A stretch of DNA of 64,000 nucleotides from Microvirgula aerodenitrificans DSM 15089. GTDB lineage: Bacteria > Pseudomonadota > Gammaproteobacteria > Burkholderiales > Aquaspirillaceae. Shown here one piece after another: positions 50,594-60,052 of this stretch. Numbering within the stretch: position 1 is the first letter of the stretch; every line of letters begins with the position of its first letter. The notes under the pieces were generated by a model. That model did no database searches. It saw only the letters and a list, made by a program, of their open reading frames with translations, and was not told the origin of the DNA. The stretch spans positions 1 to 64,000 of the forward strand of contig NZ_JHVK01000019.1 in assembly GCF_000620105.1 (NCBI RefSeq), read 5' to 3'. The position numbers and the translations under genes were made by a program.

Positions 50594-51514
50594 TCAGTCA
50601 CCGACCATGGTGACGCTTTCCAGTCCGCTGCTGCGCACCGCGTCGGCCAGGGCGTGGATGGCGCCCATGCGCGGGAAGTGCTTGCGGGTGGCGACCACGA
50701 CCCGGCGCGTCGGCGCCTGGCCGGCGAACGGCAGGATACAGAGCAGCTCGTTGTCGGCGGCGCTGACCGAGGTGGCCGGCAGCACGGTGACGCCGACGCC
50801 GCTGGCGACCATGTGGCGGATGGTGGTCAGCGAACTGCCGGACAGGGCCTGCGACAGCGGGTGGCCGCCGGGAACCGGCTCGGCATGGCGGTCGCACACT
50901 TCAACCACCTGATCGCGGAAGCAGTTGCCCTGCGTCAGCAGCAGCACGGCCTCGTTGGCCAGCTCGTGCGGCTGGATCGCATCGCGGTCGGCCCACGGGT
51001 GGTCCTTCGGCGTGGCGATGACGAACGGTTCGTCGTACAGCGGCAGCGTGACGATGTTCGGCTCATCAAACGGCTCGGCGACGATGGCGGCGTCGATCTC
51101 GCCGCTTTTCAGCATGTCGGCCAGCCGCGACGTGTAGTTCTCTTCCAGGTACAGCGGCATGTCGGGGGCGACGTGGCGCAGTGCCGGAATCAGCTTCGGC
51201 AGCAGATACGGACCGATGGTGAAGATGATGCCGAGCTTCAGCGGCCCGACCAGCTCGTTCTGCCGCTCGCCGGCGATGCGCTTGACCACGGCGGCCTGTT
51301 CGAGCACGACCTGGGCCTGCTCGACCACCTGGCGGCCGATATCGGTCACGCTGATGTCGGAGCCGCGCTCGAACAGCGTCACGCCCAGTTCGTCTTCCAG
51401 CTTCTTGACCGCGATGGACAGGGTCGGCTGGCTGACGAAGCAGGCGGCCGCTGCACGGCCGAAATGGCGCTCGCGGGCGACGGCGACGATGTACTTGAGC
51501 TCGGTCAGGGTCAT
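50594..51514 (-). CDS. oxyR: Hydrogen peroxide sensor regulator OxyR
   Basis: A 306-residue LysR-type regulator. The helix-turn-helix is [20 protein letters not shown] (about 17-36). The redox pair is Cys198 and Cys207 in [16 protein letters not shown], matching Cys199/Cys208 of E. coli OxyR. Oxidation to the disulfide activates antioxidant genes. The start overlaps the stop of minE (ATGA), so oxyR is the last gene of the min operon, a linkage known from Neisseria. Confidence 0.94.
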   Translation of the reverse strand: MTLTELKYIVAVARERHFGRAAAACFVSQPTLSIAVKKLEDELGVTLFERGSDISVTDIGRQVVEQAQVVLEQAAVVKRIAGERQNELVGPLKLGIIFTIGPYLLPKLIPALRHVAPDMPLYLEENYTSRLADMLKSGEIDAAIVAEPFDEPNIVTLPLYDEPFVIATPKDHPWADRDAIQPHELANEAVLLLTQGNCFRDQVVEVCDRHAEPVPGGHPLSQALSGSSLTTIRHMVASGVGVTVLPATSVSAADNELLCILPFAGQAPTRRVVVATRKHFPRMGAIHALADAVRSSGLESVTMVGD

Positions 51515-51783
51515 GCCGCTGGCCGTTGCGGCTCGTTCAGCACGATGTTCACTTCCAGCACGTCCAGGTTGTCCTGGCGTTCGAGCTGGACCTTGATGTC
51601 CTCCTGCGACACCTGCACGTACTTGGAGATGACGGCCATCAGTTCGGCCTGCAGCGCCGGCAGGTAGTCCGGCTTGTCGGTGCCGCGACCGCTGCGCTCG
51701 TGGGCAAGGATGATCTGCAGTCGCTCGCGCGCGATGGCCGCGGTTTTCTGGCGCTTGCCGAACAGGCGTTCAATCAGTGTCAT
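51511..51783 (-). CDS. minE: Cell division topological factor MinE
   Basis: A 90-residue protein that drives MinD oscillation. The N-terminal membrane-binding and MinD-contact segment is [20 protein letters not shown]. The central anti-MinCD region has [10 protein letters not shown], and the C-terminal topological domain includes [19 protein letters not shown]. It starts four bases after minD and overlaps oxyR. Confidence 0.97.
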   Translation of the reverse strand: MTLIERLFGKRQKTAAIARERLQIILAHERSGRGTDKPDYLPALQAELMAVISKYVQVSQEDIKVQLERQDNLDVLEVNIVLNEPQRPAA

Positions 51784-51787
51784 GGGT

Positions 51788-52600
51788 TCAGCCTCCGAAC
51801 AGGCGTTTCAGGAGACCGACCTTCGGTGCGTCCAGGAAACGGATGGGTTTGTCGGCGCCGAGGAAACGGTCGACCACGTCCTTGTAGGCTTCCGAGACAT
51901 CGGTGCCGGACAGGTGGATGGACGGCGTGCCCTGGTTCGATGCCTGCAGGACCGCCTGCGACTCGGGAATGACGCCGATCAGCGGAATGCGCAGGATTTC
52001 CTTCACGTCATCGACCGACAGCATTTCGCCGCGCTCGACGCGCGCCGGCGTGTAGCGGGTGATCAGCAGGTGTTCCTTGACCGGTTCGCGGTTTTCGATC
52101 GCGCGACGGGACTTGGCGGCCAGAATGCCGAGGATGCGGTCGGAGTCGCGCACCGACGACACTTCCGGATTGGTGGTGATGATCGCTTCGTCGGCGAAGT
52201 GCAGCGCCATCAGCGCGCCGCGCTCGATGCCGGCCGGCGAATCGCAGACGATGTATTCGAAACCGTCGGCGGCCAGGTCGTTCAGGACCTTTTCCACGCC
52301 TTCCTCGGTCAGCGCGTCCTTGTCGCGCGTCTGCGACGCCGGCAGGATGTACAGGTTGTCGCAGTGCTTGTCCTTGATCAGCGCCTGATTCAGCGACACT
52401 TCGCCGTTGACGACATTGATCAGGTCATAGACGACGCGGCGTTCGCAACCCATGATCAGGTCGAGATTGCGCAGGCCGACGTCGAAGTCGATGACGGCCG
52501 TCTTGTGCCCCTTGAGGGCAAGGCCGCTTGCAAAGCTTGCGCTGGTAGTGGTCTTGCCGACGCCGCCCTTGCCGGACGTGATGACGATGATTTTGGCCAC
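51788..52600 (-). CDS. minD: Septum-site ATPase MinD
   Basis: A 270-residue ParA-type ATPase that recruits MinC to the membrane at the poles. It has a deviant Walker [11 protein letters not shown] (about 9-18), [19 protein letters not shown], and a C-terminal amphipathic membrane helix [11 protein letters not shown]. The start is GTG 52600 ([10 protein letters not shown]), with AGGGGA upstream; the longer ATG start would add 15 unrelated residues. Confidence 0.97.
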   Translation of the reverse strand: MAKIIVITSGKGGVGKTTTSASFASGLALKGHKTAVIDFDVGLRNLDLIMGCERRVVYDLINVVNGEVSLNQALIKDKHCDNLYILPASQTRDKDALTEEGVEKVLNDLAADGFEYIVCDSPAGIERGALMALHFADEAIITTNPEVSSVRDSDRILGILAAKSRRAIENREPVKEHLLITRYTPARVERGEMLSVDDVKEILRIPLIGVIPESQAVLQASNQGTPSIHLSGTDVSEAYKDVVDRFLGADKPIRFLDAPKVGLLKRLFGG

Positions 52601-52645
52601 GTATTTCCCCTGTCGATGATATCGGGCGATATTCGGCGCCTGCAA

Positions 52646-53365
52646 TCAGGCGGCCAATGGCTGCATGACCAGTTTGTCTGCGTCCAGGAATATCTGAGTG
52701 GGTTTGCCGGCGATGGAGGCCGGCAACGCTTGTTCGATGGTGCGGTAGATGCCGGCGATGGACAGGAGTTCCGCTTCCATTGCCTGCACGAAGATGCGCG
52801 CGGCAATATTGCCGCGGGCACCGGCCAGTGCCTTGCCGCGCAGTGGCGCATAAATATGGATGTCGCCGTCGGCGATCACTTCCGCGCCGGCACTGACCAT
52901 GGCCAGAACCACCAGGTTGCCGCCTTTCGCGTAGATCTGCTGGCCGGCACGGACCGGCCGGTCGATGATCAGCGTCGACGGCGGCGCACTGGGTGCGGCG
53001 GCGGCCGGTGCTTCTGCCTGGGCCGGTGGCTGGGGGTGCGGCTCGTCGTCGCTGTCCGAACCGGAAAAGGCGATCAGGCCGGCCTGGGCCAGCGCGCCGC
53101 GCAGTCCCGATGGTGCACCGCGCACACCGATTGCCTTCAGGCCATAGCGGGCATACAGGCTGACCAGTTCGTCGTAGCGAATGGCGTTTGCACCGTCGGC
53201 GGGAAGGTCGAACACGACCGGTTCGCCGTCGAACGGCGAGCCGTTGGCGAAGCGGGTGCTGAGGTCAAGTTCCAGCTCGTCGAGGCGGGGGCTTTTCAGC
53301 CGGACCGCCAGCAGGTTCAAACGGGCGGATTTTATGTCGAATGCGTGCGCTGGATTGGCGTTCAT
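52646..53365 (-). CDS. minC: Septum-site inhibitor MinC
   Basis: A 239-residue inhibitor of FtsZ assembly. The N-terminal FtsZ-binding domain (about 1-105) is joined by a Pro/Ala-rich linker (about 106-135) to the C-terminal beta-helix (about 137-235; [24 protein letters not shown] and [20 protein letters not shown]). That domain binds MinD. It is first in minC-minD-minE-oxyR. Confidence 0.95.
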   Translation of the reverse strand: MNANPAHAFDIKSARLNLLAVRLKSPRLDELELDLSTRFANGSPFDGEPVVFDLPADGANAIRYDELVSLYARYGLKAIGVRGAPSGLRGALAQAGLIAFSGSDSDDEPHPQPPAQAEAPAAAAPSAPPSTLIIDRPVRAGQQIYAKGGNLVVLAMVSAGAEVIADGDIHIYAPLRGKALAGARGNIAARIFVQAMEAELLSIAGIYRTIEQALPASIAGKPTQIFLDADKLVMQPLAA

Positions 53366-53464
53366 GATGCGTCGATGGCGACGGACAAAAGCTTTTGAAT
53401 GGCGCGAGTTTACCTGCTGTTCGACGTGTTTTCCACGGAACCGTCAAGATGCCGTCATTCGTCA

Positions 53465-53538
53465 TTGTGCAGTGCACAAAAAAAGTTTGACAAGCGGGCC
53501 GGTCTTGCATAAATTCACGGTGTTGCTGCAGTGCACCA
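53465..53538 (+). promoter_or_regulatory. Phasin promoter flanked by TGCA-N-TGCA palindromes
   Basis: Sigma-70 boxes TTGACA (53487-53492) and TAAATT (53510-53515), spacing 17. A perfect palindrome ttgtgca-g-tgcacaa (53465-53479) lies just upstream. A related ctgca-g-tgcac block (53526-53536) lies at the likely transcript start. The arrangement suits repression by a PhaR-type regulator, which is inference. The shared core also occurs at 24079-24095. Confidence 0.65.
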
Positions 53539-53594
53539 TAAGGCGCTGGCAGCGGAAGAAGAAGTTCAAACCAATGCCGGAAGGAAGATACACC

Positions 53595-54170
53595 ATGTTC
53601 AATCAAACCGAACGCCTGCAAGACCTGCAAAAAAACCAACTGGATCGCGCACTGCGCCTGTCCTCGATCGTGCTGGCCAGCGCCGAGCGCTTCGCCGCCC
53701 TGCAACTCGAACTGTCGAAGAAGCTGCTGGCTGAACAGGCTTCGACCGCCAAGACCCTGGCTTCCGCCAAGGACCCGAAGGCGCTGGCCGAAGTGCAGGC
53801 GACCCTGGCCCAGCCGGGTATCGAACAGGTTTTCGGCGCCGCCCGCAGCGTGTACGACGCCGCCGTGGAAACCCAGAACGAAGTGCAAAGCTTCATTGAA
53901 GAACAGATTCTGGACTTCAACAAGCTGGTTTGCGCCTCGCTGGACAATATCTCGAAGAACGCCCCGGCCGGTTCCGACGCTGCCGTGAATATCGCCAAGA
54001 ACGCGATCACCAGCGCCACCGCCGCCTACGACAGCCTGTCGCGCACCGCCAAGAAGGTGTCGAGCGAGCTGGCCGAAGCCGGTGTCGAAGCCGCTACCTC
54101 GTCGGCCAAGGCTGCTTCCGCTGCCGTCAACCGCGCCGGCAAGAAGGCCTCGGGCAGCGCTGCCGCCTGA
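53595..54170 (+). CDS. Phasin family protein
   Basis: A 191-residue helical protein that coats polyhydroxyalkanoate granules and limits their size. The pattern QTERLQDLQKNQLDRALRLS, AAVETQNEVQSFIEEQI and NAPAGSDAAVNIAKNAITSA fits the phasin 2 family. The last 40 residues are rich in Ala, Ser and Lys (SSAKAASAAVNRAGKKASGS). AAGGAAG lies upstream of ATG 53595. It is monocistronic, with tandem terminators. No phaC or phaR gene is in the window. Confidence 0.9.
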   Translation: MFNQTERLQDLQKNQLDRALRLSSIVLASAERFAALQLELSKKLLAEQASTAKTLASAKDPKALAEVQATLAQPGIEQVFGAARSVYDAAVETQNEVQSFIEEQILDFNKLVCASLDNISKNAPAGSDAAVNIAKNAITSATAAYDSLSRTAKKVSSELAEAGVEAATSSAKAASAAVNRAGKKASGSAAA

Positions 54171-54182
54171 GTCTGAAGCCAA

Positions 54183-54206
54183 AACCCCGCCTGACATGGC
54201 GGGGTT
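54183..54206 (+). terminator. First phasin terminator hairpin
   Basis: Stem aaccccgcc (54183-54191) with ggcggggtt (54198-54206), loop tgacat. There is no T run directly after, so it probably works with the second hairpin. Confidence 0.7.
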
Positions 54207-54219
54207 GATGGACAGCAAG

Positions 54220-54252
54220 AACCGCCGTGAGCTTTTCTCACGGCGGTTTTTT
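54220..54252 (+). terminator. Second phasin terminator; copy 2 of repeat block
   Basis: Stem aaccgccgtgag (54220-54231) with ctcacggcggtt (54237-54248), then T4. With the preceding ggggttgatggacag it repeats the block found on the minus strand at 20721-20778. It also faces the convergent phosphatase gene. Confidence 0.92.
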
Positions 54253-54264
54253 ATCGTCTGCCGC

Positions 54265-54900
54265 TCAGAGAATCTCGTCGCGCGCCTGCTCGAGGTGCGG
54301 GCGCTCGGCCCAGCCGAGCAGCCGCCAGCCGCCCGGGTGGCGTTCGATGCGGTAGATGGCGGCGTTCGGGATCGGGAAGTCGCGCGGCAGGGCCAGCGGG
54401 GTGGAGGTAGCCAGCCGGTAGATGACTTCCAGCACGCCGCCGTGGGTCACCAGCAGCAGCGACTGGCCGTGGTGCTGGCTGGCCAGCGTTTCCAGCCGGG
54501 TGTGGATGCGGGCGGCGAAGTCGGCCAGCGATTCGCCGCCGGGTGGCACCCAGTCCAGCGCACGGCCGCGATAGCGCTGCCACAGTTCGGGGTGCTCGTG
54601 TTCGGCATCGGCCGGGCGCAGGCCCTGCAGCGCGCCAAAGTGGCGCTCGCGCAGTGCCGGGTCGGGGGTGACCGGCAGCGCCAGCCGTTCGGCCAGCGGT
54701 GCCGCCGTGTCCAGTGCGCGGCCGAGATCGCTGGAGTACAGCGCGTCAAACGCTTCGTCGCCCAGTGCGGCGGCGGTCAGCTGCGCCTGGGCGCGGCCGG
54801 TGTCGTTGAGGGGGATGTCCAGGTGCCCCTGCAGGCGATGGTCGACATTCCATGCCGTCTCGCCGTGGCGCACAAAAGTCAGTCTGGTTGAATTCAGCAT
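54265..54900 (-). CDS. Histidine phosphatase (phosphoglycerate mutase-like)
   Basis: A 211-residue cytosolic enzyme of the RHG branch. LTFVRHGETAWNVDHRLQGH holds the phospho-accepting His (about residue 11). ALYSSDLGRALDTA, the acid Glu in LRERHFGALQG, and LLVTHGGVLEVIY are typical. It could act on phosphoglycerate, a phosphosugar or alpha-ribazole phosphate (CobC-like). Sequence does not decide, and no cobalamin genes are nearby. Confidence 0.88.
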   Translation of the reverse strand: MLNSTRLTFVRHGETAWNVDHRLQGHLDIPLNDTGRAQAQLTAAALGDEAFDALYSSDLGRALDTAAPLAERLALPVTPDPALRERHFGALQGLRPADAEHEHPELWQRYRGRALDWVPPGGESLADFAARIHTRLETLASQHHGQSLLLVTHGGVLEVIYRLATSTPLALPRDFPIPNAAIYRIERHPGGWRLLGWAERPHLEQARDEIL

Positions 54901-55022
54901 GGGGGGAATGGTAGCAAGCCGTGGCGTCGCTGTCGGTTAGAATAGCGATCCATTACTTCATTCCGGCGGACTCTCCGCTCGCTGCGCGTTCGCTTTTTTC
55001 CGAATCCATCCGTCTGTTCCCC

Positions 55023-56489
55023 GTGCTAGATCGTCCCTTAGTCATTGTCGACCTCGAAACCACCGGCGGCCACATCACCCGTGACCGGATCACCGAAATC
55101 GGCCTGATCGCCGTCGACGGCGAGCGGGTGGAACGCTGGTCGTCGCTGGTCAATCCCGGCCAGCCCATTCCGCCGTTCATCGAGCAGATCACCGGCATCT
55201 CCGACCGCATGGTGGCCGATGCGCCGCCGTTCGCCGCCCTGGCGGACGAGGTACTCGAACGCCTGTCCGGTCGCCTGTTCATCGCGCACAACGCCCGTTT
55301 CGACTACGGCTTCCTGAAAAATGAATTCAGGCGGGTCGGTCTGCGCTTTCATGCCGACCAGCTGTGCACGGTCAAGCTGTCGCGTGCGCTGTACCCGCAG
55401 CATTTCAAGCACAACCTCGACAGCCTGATCGCCCGTTTCGGCATCGATGTGCCACCCGGCATGCGTCACCGTGCGCTGGGCGATGCCGAGGCGGTGCGGG
55501 TGTTCCTCGAGGCGGCCGGGCGCGAGCTTGGCCGCGACGTGGTGCTGGCCGCCACGCATGCCCAGGCCCTGTCGCCGGACCTGCCGCCCGGCATCGATCC
55601 CGATGTGGCCGATGCCTTGCCGGACGTGCCTGGTGCCTACCTGTTCCACGCCGACGATGACACGCTGCTGTATGTCGGCAAGAGTGCGAACCTGCGCAGC
55701 GGGGTGCTGGCGCATTTTGCCGCGTCTCGCGGCAAGGGGCGGATGCCGCGCTTCAACCGGCCGGTGGCCCGTATCGACTGGCACGAAGCGGTTGGCGAAT
55801 TTGGCGCGCAATTGCTGCAGATCCGGCTGATCCGGCAGCGGGCACCGCTGCACAATGTGCATCACGCCGGCGGGCTGGTGTCGTTCCGGCTCGATACGGT
55901 CGATGGCGGTTTTCTGCGACCGGTGCCGGTCAGCAGCGATGACGTGGATTTTTCCCGGACCGAATCGCTGTACGGGGTGTTCCGTTCTTCCCGTGAAGCC
56001 AGCCGGGCACTGGTGCAGCTGGCCGATGCCTATCAGCTGTGTCAGGCACGGCTTGGCCTGGAGACGCTGCGTGCCGGCCGGCCGTGCGGGGGATACGGAC
56101 AGGGGCGCTGCAAGGGCACCTGCCTCGGCCGCGAGCCGGCACTGCACTACAACGCCCGCCTGCTGAAGGCGCTGGGCAAGCTGAAGCTGAAAAGCTGGCC
56201 GTATCCGGGGGCGATCGACGTGATCGAGGCCGATCCGGTCAGCGGCGACAGCATCGCGCACCGTTTCGACCACTGGCGCCTGCTCGGCAGCTTCCGCCCG
56301 GGCGAAGCCGTACCGGTACTGGCCGCGCCTTTCGATGCCGAAATCTACAAGCTGCTGCTGGCGCTGTTCCGCAAGGTGCCGGCGGAGACGCGGATCGTTG
56401 CGGTGGAGGAGACGGCTCAGTCGTCGCCGGTCGTGCCTGGTGGCGGGGCTGCTGTCAGTGCGACCGCTTCATCGACCAGACGCGGATAG
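55023..56489 (+). CDS. 3'-5' exonuclease/GIY-YIG endonuclease fusion
   Basis: A 488-residue two-nuclease protein. The N-terminal DnaQ-type exonuclease (about 1-165) has DEDDh motifs: VIVDLETTGG, FIAHNARFDYGF and MRHRALGDAEAV. A GIY-YIG domain, as in UvrC and Cho, follows (about 200-280; PGAYLFHADDDTLLYVGKSANLRSGV written in parts: PGAYLFHADDD, LLYVGKSANLRSG). The rest is UvrC/Cho-like. It is common in Neisseriales and others and is presumed to act in DNA repair. The start is taken as GTG 55023 (VLDRPLVIVDLE); a longer GTG start at 54921 is less like homologues. Its end overlaps the antisense DGC gene by 73 bases. Confidence 0.85.
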   Translation: MLDRPLVIVDLETTGGHITRDRITEIGLIAVDGERVERWSSLVNPGQPIPPFIEQITGISDRMVADAPPFAALADEVLERLSGRLFIAHNARFDYGFLKNEFRRVGLRFHADQLCTVKLSRALYPQHFKHNLDSLIARFGIDVPPGMRHRALGDAEAVRVFLEAAGRELGRDVVLAATHAQALSPDLPPGIDPDVADALPDVPGAYLFHADDDTLLYVGKSANLRSGVLAHFAASRGKGRMPRFNRPVARIDWHEAVGEFGAQLLQIRLIRQRAPLHNVHHAGGLVSFRLDTVDGGFLRPVPVSSDDVDFSRTESLYGVFRSSREASRALVQLADAYQLCQARLGLETLRAGRPCGGYGQGRCKGTCLGREPALHYNARLLKALGKLKLKSWPYPGAIDVIEADPVSGDSIAHRFDHWRLLGSFRPGEAVPVLAAPFDAEIYKLLLALFRKVPAETRIVAVEETAQSSPVVPGGGAAVSATASSTRRG

Positions 56490-56821
56490 AGACGGTCCGC
56501 TTCGGCCGGGTCGAAGTCATGATGTTTGCGCTTGACCACGCCGAAGTCGGACAGTGTCAGGTGGCGGTCGGCGCTGACGCCAGCCTGTGACAGGCAGCCG
56601 CTGACGCAGTGCAGCGGACAGCCATCCAGTGCCAGGATCGTCCGGCCGGAGCGGGCGATGCGCAGCAGGGTGGGAACATTGCCGCCGACGCCGGCGATGC
56701 ACGACATCTCGGCCAGACCGTCGCGGGTCAGGCGCAGGGCGAAGTGATTGGCCATTTGCGCTGCGCTGGAACAGCCGGAACAGGCGTAAACCAATGGGGG
56801 TCGGGGTGGGGGCGTTGTCAT
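56417..56821 (-). CDS. DGC-domain (putative zinc-binding) protein
   Basis: A 134-residue Cys-rich protein. YACSGCSSAAQMANHFAL (about 12-29), SCIAGVGGNVP, and LALDGCPLHCVSGCL (about 67-81) are the signature blocks of the DGC family, named for Asp-Gly-Cys. Members are thought to bind zinc; their function is unknown. The last 73 bases lie antisense to the end of the nuclease gene. Confidence 0.85.
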   Translation of the reverse strand: MTTPPPRPPLVYACSGCSSAAQMANHFALRLTRDGLAEMSCIAGVGGNVPTLLRIARSGRTILALDGCPLHCVSGCLSQAGVSADRHLTLSDFGVVKRKHHDFDPAEADRLYPRLVDEAVALTAAPPPGTTGDD

Positions 56822-56917
56822 GCCTTTCAGCTTAGGCGGCGTTTGCCGCCGGCGGATATCACCCAAACGGACAGGGCGGCATCGTTCATTCGGACGAGGC
56901 GCGGCATACTGGTCGCC

Positions 56918-57643
56918 ATGGACAGCATCGAACAGCAACTTGCCGCCGCCGTGCGGCTGCGCGAACGGGTTGACGCCATGCGCTTCCCGCCCCCGGTCAC
57001 CCAGGTCTACGATCCGCTCGACTATGCGTGGGCGCCGTTTGCCGCCTATGTGCGCCGCTACGGTGGCGGGCGCAAGCGCGTGCTGTTTCTCGGCATGAAC
57101 CCGGGACCCTGGGGCATGACCCAGACCGGCGTGCCGTTCGGCGAGGTCGGCATGGTACGCGACTGGCTCGGCATCGAGGCCGCGGTGCTGCGCCCGGCCG
57201 AGGTGTCGCCACTGCGACCGGTCGACGGCTTTGCCTGCCCGCGTTCGGAGGTCAGTGGCCGGCGGCTGTGGGGCGGATTCGCCAGCCGTTTCGGTCGGGC
57301 CGAAAATTTCTTTGCCGATCACTTCGTGGTCAACTATTGCCCGCTGCTGTTCAGCGTCGGGGCGCGAAACCTGACCCCGGACAAGCTGGCCAGCGCCGAG
57401 AGGGGGCCGTTATTCCAGGCCTGCGACACACACCTGTGCGCCGTGGTCGACGCGACCGGGCCGGACTGGGTCGTGGGCGTCGGGCGTTTTGCCGCCGGCC
57501 GGGCGCGTCAGGCGCTGGCCGGGCGCGCGTTGCGCATCGGCGAGATCCTGCACCCGAGCCCGGCCAGCCCGGCTGCGAACCGGGGCTGGTTCGCAGCGGC
57601 CGAGCGGCAGCTGGTCGGGCAGGGAATCTGGACTGGCGACTAA
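56918..57643 (+). CDS. SMUG1-like uracil-DNA glycosylase
   Basis: A 241-residue DNA repair enzyme that removes uracil and related bases. The active loop [17 protein letters not shown] (59-75) is nearly that of animal SMUG1. The second motif is [10 protein letters not shown] (212-221), and the middle has [10 protein letters not shown] and [17 protein letters not shown]1 is rare in bacteria. ATG 56918 is the natural start. The stop overlaps the convergent aroC stop by four bases. Confidence 0.9.
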   Translation: MDSIEQQLAAAVRLRERVDAMRFPPPVTQVYDPLDYAWAPFAAYVRRYGGGRKRVLFLGMNPGPWGMTQTGVPFGEVGMVRDWLGIEAAVLRPAEVSPLRPVDGFACPRSEVSGRRLWGGFASRFGRAENFFADHFVVNYCPLLFSVGARNLTPDKLASAERGPLFQACDTHLCAVVDATGPDWVVGVGRFAAGRARQALAGRALRIGEILHPSPASPAANRGWFAAAERQLVGQGIWTGD

Positions 57644-58740
57644 GCGATATGACCGGGGATGCGCGGGGTCTCCACCCGCACATCGCCGCACTGGGCGCGA
57701 TGGCGCAGCGCGTGGTCGATCAGCACCAGCGCCAGCATGGCCTCGGCAATCGGCGTGGCGCGGATGCCGACGCACGGATCGTGGCGACCGTGGGTTTCCA
57801 TGTCGACCGGATGGCCGGCCTTGTCGATCGAGCGGCGCGGCTGGGCAATGCTGGAGGTCGGCTTGATGGCGATGCTGACCTCGATGTCCTGGCCGGTCGA
57901 GATGCCGCCGAGAATGCCGCCGGCGTAGTTGCTGGCAAAACCGTCCGGTGTCAGCTCGTCACCATGCACGCTGCCGCGCTGGGTAACCGAATCGAAGCCG
58001 GCGCCGATCTCCACGCCCTTGACGGCATTGATGCCCATCATGGCATGGGCGATATCGGCGTCGAGGCGGTCAAAGACCGGCTCGCCCCAGCCGACCGGCA
58101 CGTTCTCCGCCACCACCCGCAGTCGTGCGCCTACCGAATCCAGTGATTTGCGGATGCTGTCCATATAGGTTTCCAGAGCCGGAACCACGCTGTTGTCGGC
58201 CGCAAAGAACGGGTTCTGGCCGACTTCGTCCCAGCTGCGGAACGGAATGTGATGTTCGCCGATCTGCGTCATGTGGCCACGGATCACGATGCCGTAGCGT
58301 TCATGCAGCCACTTTCTGGCAATGGCACCGGCGGCGACGCGCACGGCGGTTTCACGCGCCGAGCTGCGGCCACCACCACGCGGGTCGCGGATGCCGTACT
58401 TGTGCCAGTAGGTGTAGTCGGCGTGACCGGGGCGGAAGGTGTCGGCGATATTGCCGTAATCCTTGCTGCGCTGGTCCTGGTTGCGGATCAGCAGCGCGAT
58501 CGGGGTGCCGGTGGTGCGGCCCTCGAAGACGCCGGACAGGATTTCCACCGTGTCCGGCTCGCGGCGCTGGGTCACATGGCGGCTGGTGCCGGGCTTGCGG
58601 CGGTCCAGCTCGATCTGGATGTCGGCCTCGGTCAGCGCCAGTCCGGGCGGACAGCCGTCGACCACGCAACCGATCGCCGGTCCGTGCGATTCGCCGAACG
58701 AGGTAACGGTGAACAAGAGGCCGAAGCTGTTACCCGACAT
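57640..58740 (-). CDS. aroC: Chorismate synthase
   Basis: A 366-residue enzyme that makes chorismate from EPSP with reduced FMN, the last step of the shikimate pathway. Signatures are [20 protein letters not shown] (about 15-34), [20 protein letters not shown], the Arg/Gly-rich [19 protein letters not shown], and [15 protein letters not shown]. The length is normal. Confidence 0.97.
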   Translation of the reverse strand: MSGNSFGLLFTVTSFGESHGPAIGCVVDGCPPGLALTEADIQIELDRRKPGTSRHVTQRREPDTVEILSGVFEGRTTGTPIALLIRNQDQRSKDYGNIADTFRPGHADYTYWHKYGIRDPRGGGRSSARETAVRVAAGAIARKWLHERYGIVIRGHMTQIGEHHIPFRSWDEVGQNPFFAADNSVVPALETYMDSIRKSLDSVGARLRVVAENVPVGWGEPVFDRLDADIAHAMMGINAVKGVEIGAGFDSVTQRGSVHGDELTPDGFASNYAGGILGGISTGQDIEVSIAIKPTSSIAQPRRSIDKAGHPVDMETHGRHDPCVGIRATPIAEAMLALVLIDHALRHRAQCGDVRVETPRIPGHIA

Positions 58741-58796
58741 GGTGCGTTCCCGTAAGCGTGCAATATGGAAGGCGTCGAGTTTAGCACGGCTCCCGC

Positions 58797-59435
58797 TCAG
58801 ACCGGCCGGCGGCGAAACCAGCCGGTGACGCTGAGCCGCGTGCGCCGGGCCGGCTCCACGGCATGCCAGTAGCGGTCGGACAGGAACACTGCCAGCGTGC
58901 CGCCTGCCGGCCGGATATGGATCGGTTCGAGGTCCGGGCCGCCGGCCCAGAAGCGCAGGTGGCCGCCGTCGTCGTCCTGCCAGTCGGGGGGATTGAGGTA
59001 CAGCACCACGGTCAGCGTGCGCAGGTCGTCGTCGCGGAAGCGGTCGAGGTGGCGTTCGTAGGCACTGCCGGGCGGATAGACCGCCAGGTGGCTTTCGAGA
59101 TCGAACAGGCCAAGGTACAGCGCGCGATTGATGGCCTCGCGCAACTGGTCCATCTGCTCGCGGTAGTGGTCGAGAACGGGGTGGGGCGGGGCGTCGTCAA
59201 TCCACAGCACCTGATCGGAGCGGATGCCCTCGCGGATCGCCAGGCCGCTGGCGCGGCCGACGCCGGCGCGGTGGAAATGGCCGTCGGCATGGACGGCAAG
59301 GGTGTGGGCGGCCAGGGCCGCAGTGTCGTCGGCAGACAGAAAACCGGGCCAGAGGGCCCAGCCGTTGTCGGCGACGCTGTCGATGCATTGGGTAAGACTC
59401 GTCACGCGGGGCGTGGCGAGCGCGAGCGGCTCCAT
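58797..59435 (-). CDS. 2-oxoglutarate/Fe(II) prolyl hydroxylase-like oxygenase
   Basis: A 212-residue oxygenase of the EGL-9/PHD2-like P4Hc group. The iron triad is His129 and Asp131 (AYERHLDRF) and His191 (RYWHAVEP). The 2-oxoglutarate Arg is Arg200 ([11 protein letters not shown]). The sensor-like bacterial PHD of Pseudomonas, which hydroxylates EF-Tu, has the same layout. Here the target is unknown. It is a single gene between aroC and a secreted protein. Confidence 0.85.
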   Translation of the reverse strand: MEPLALATPRVTSLTQCIDSVADNGWALWPGFLSADDTAALAAHTLAVHADGHFHRAGVGRASGLAIREGIRSDQVLWIDDAPPHPVLDHYREQMDQLREAINRALYLGLFDLESHLAVYPPGSAYERHLDRFRDDDLRTLTVVLYLNPPDWQDDDGGHLRFWAGGPDLEPIHIRPAGGTLAVFLSDRYWHAVEPARRTRLSVTGWFRRRPV

Positions 59436-59515
59436 GGGCGTGTCACTCCTCGTACGGCGATTTCAGCGGAAAGGCGGAGTGATAACACGAGACGGGGCGC
59501 CGCGTGCGAATTGCT

Positions 59516-59884
59516 TCAGCGCGCGCCGAGACGCAGCCGGTAACTGACCGATTCGCCGCGCTCGGCGGCGGTACGGTAGACGAACACCCGGATCATGTAT
59601 TTGCCGTCGGTCGGCAGCTTGCCCCACCAGTCACGGGTCTCGGACACGCTCATGGCCTGGTGCTCCGGCTCCCACAGCAGGAAGTAGGCATTCGGCGAGC
59701 CGGACAGCGTGATGCGCACGGGCTGGCCGGCCTTGCCGGTGAATACATAGTCGCGGACCTGGTGGCCGCCGAGTTTGCCGCTGACGCTGGCATGGCCCTT
59801 CAGCGGGACGGGATCGGAAGAAAACGCCAGCGATGGCGCGAAAAGCAGGCTGGCGAGCAGAACGGTACGCGCAAGAACGGACAT
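59516..59884 (-). CDS. Secreted PPC/PliG-like beta-sandwich protein
   Basis: A 122-residue exported protein with a signal peptide (about 1-22, ending LAFSS). The mature part (GKLGGHQVRDYVFTGKAGQP, GKYMIRVFVYRTAAERGE) resembles bacterial pre-peptidase C-terminal folds and PliG, the periplasmic inhibitor of goose-type lysozyme. Lysozyme inhibition is a possibility. Identity is too low to be sure. Confidence 0.55.
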   Translation of the reverse strand: MSVLARTVLLASLLFAPSLAFSSDPVPLKGHASVSGKLGGHQVRDYVFTGKAGQPVRITLSGSPNAYFLLWEPEHQAMSVSETRDWWGKLPTDGKYMIRVFVYRTAAERGESVSYRLRLGAR

Positions 59885-59964
59885 GGAGGACTGTAGTGGT
59901 GGAGAGGTCAGCCGACATTACGGTACGGCGGCGCCGTTCCGTCAAGGGCGCCGGGCATGGCTGA

Positions 59965-60010
59965 CAAAAAAGCCGCCCGGCGTGCCAATGTCATCGGCGG
60001 CGCCGGGCGG
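59965..60010 (-). terminator. Terminator of the lytic transglycosylase gene
   Basis: On the minus strand ccgcccggcg (60010-60001) pairs with cgccgggcgg (59982-59973), followed by cTTTTTT (59972-59966). It lies about 45 bases after the transglycosylase stop. Confidence 0.85.
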
Positions 60011-60052
60011 GTCTTGAATGGCCGGCCGTGGCGGCGGATCGCCGCCAGGCCG

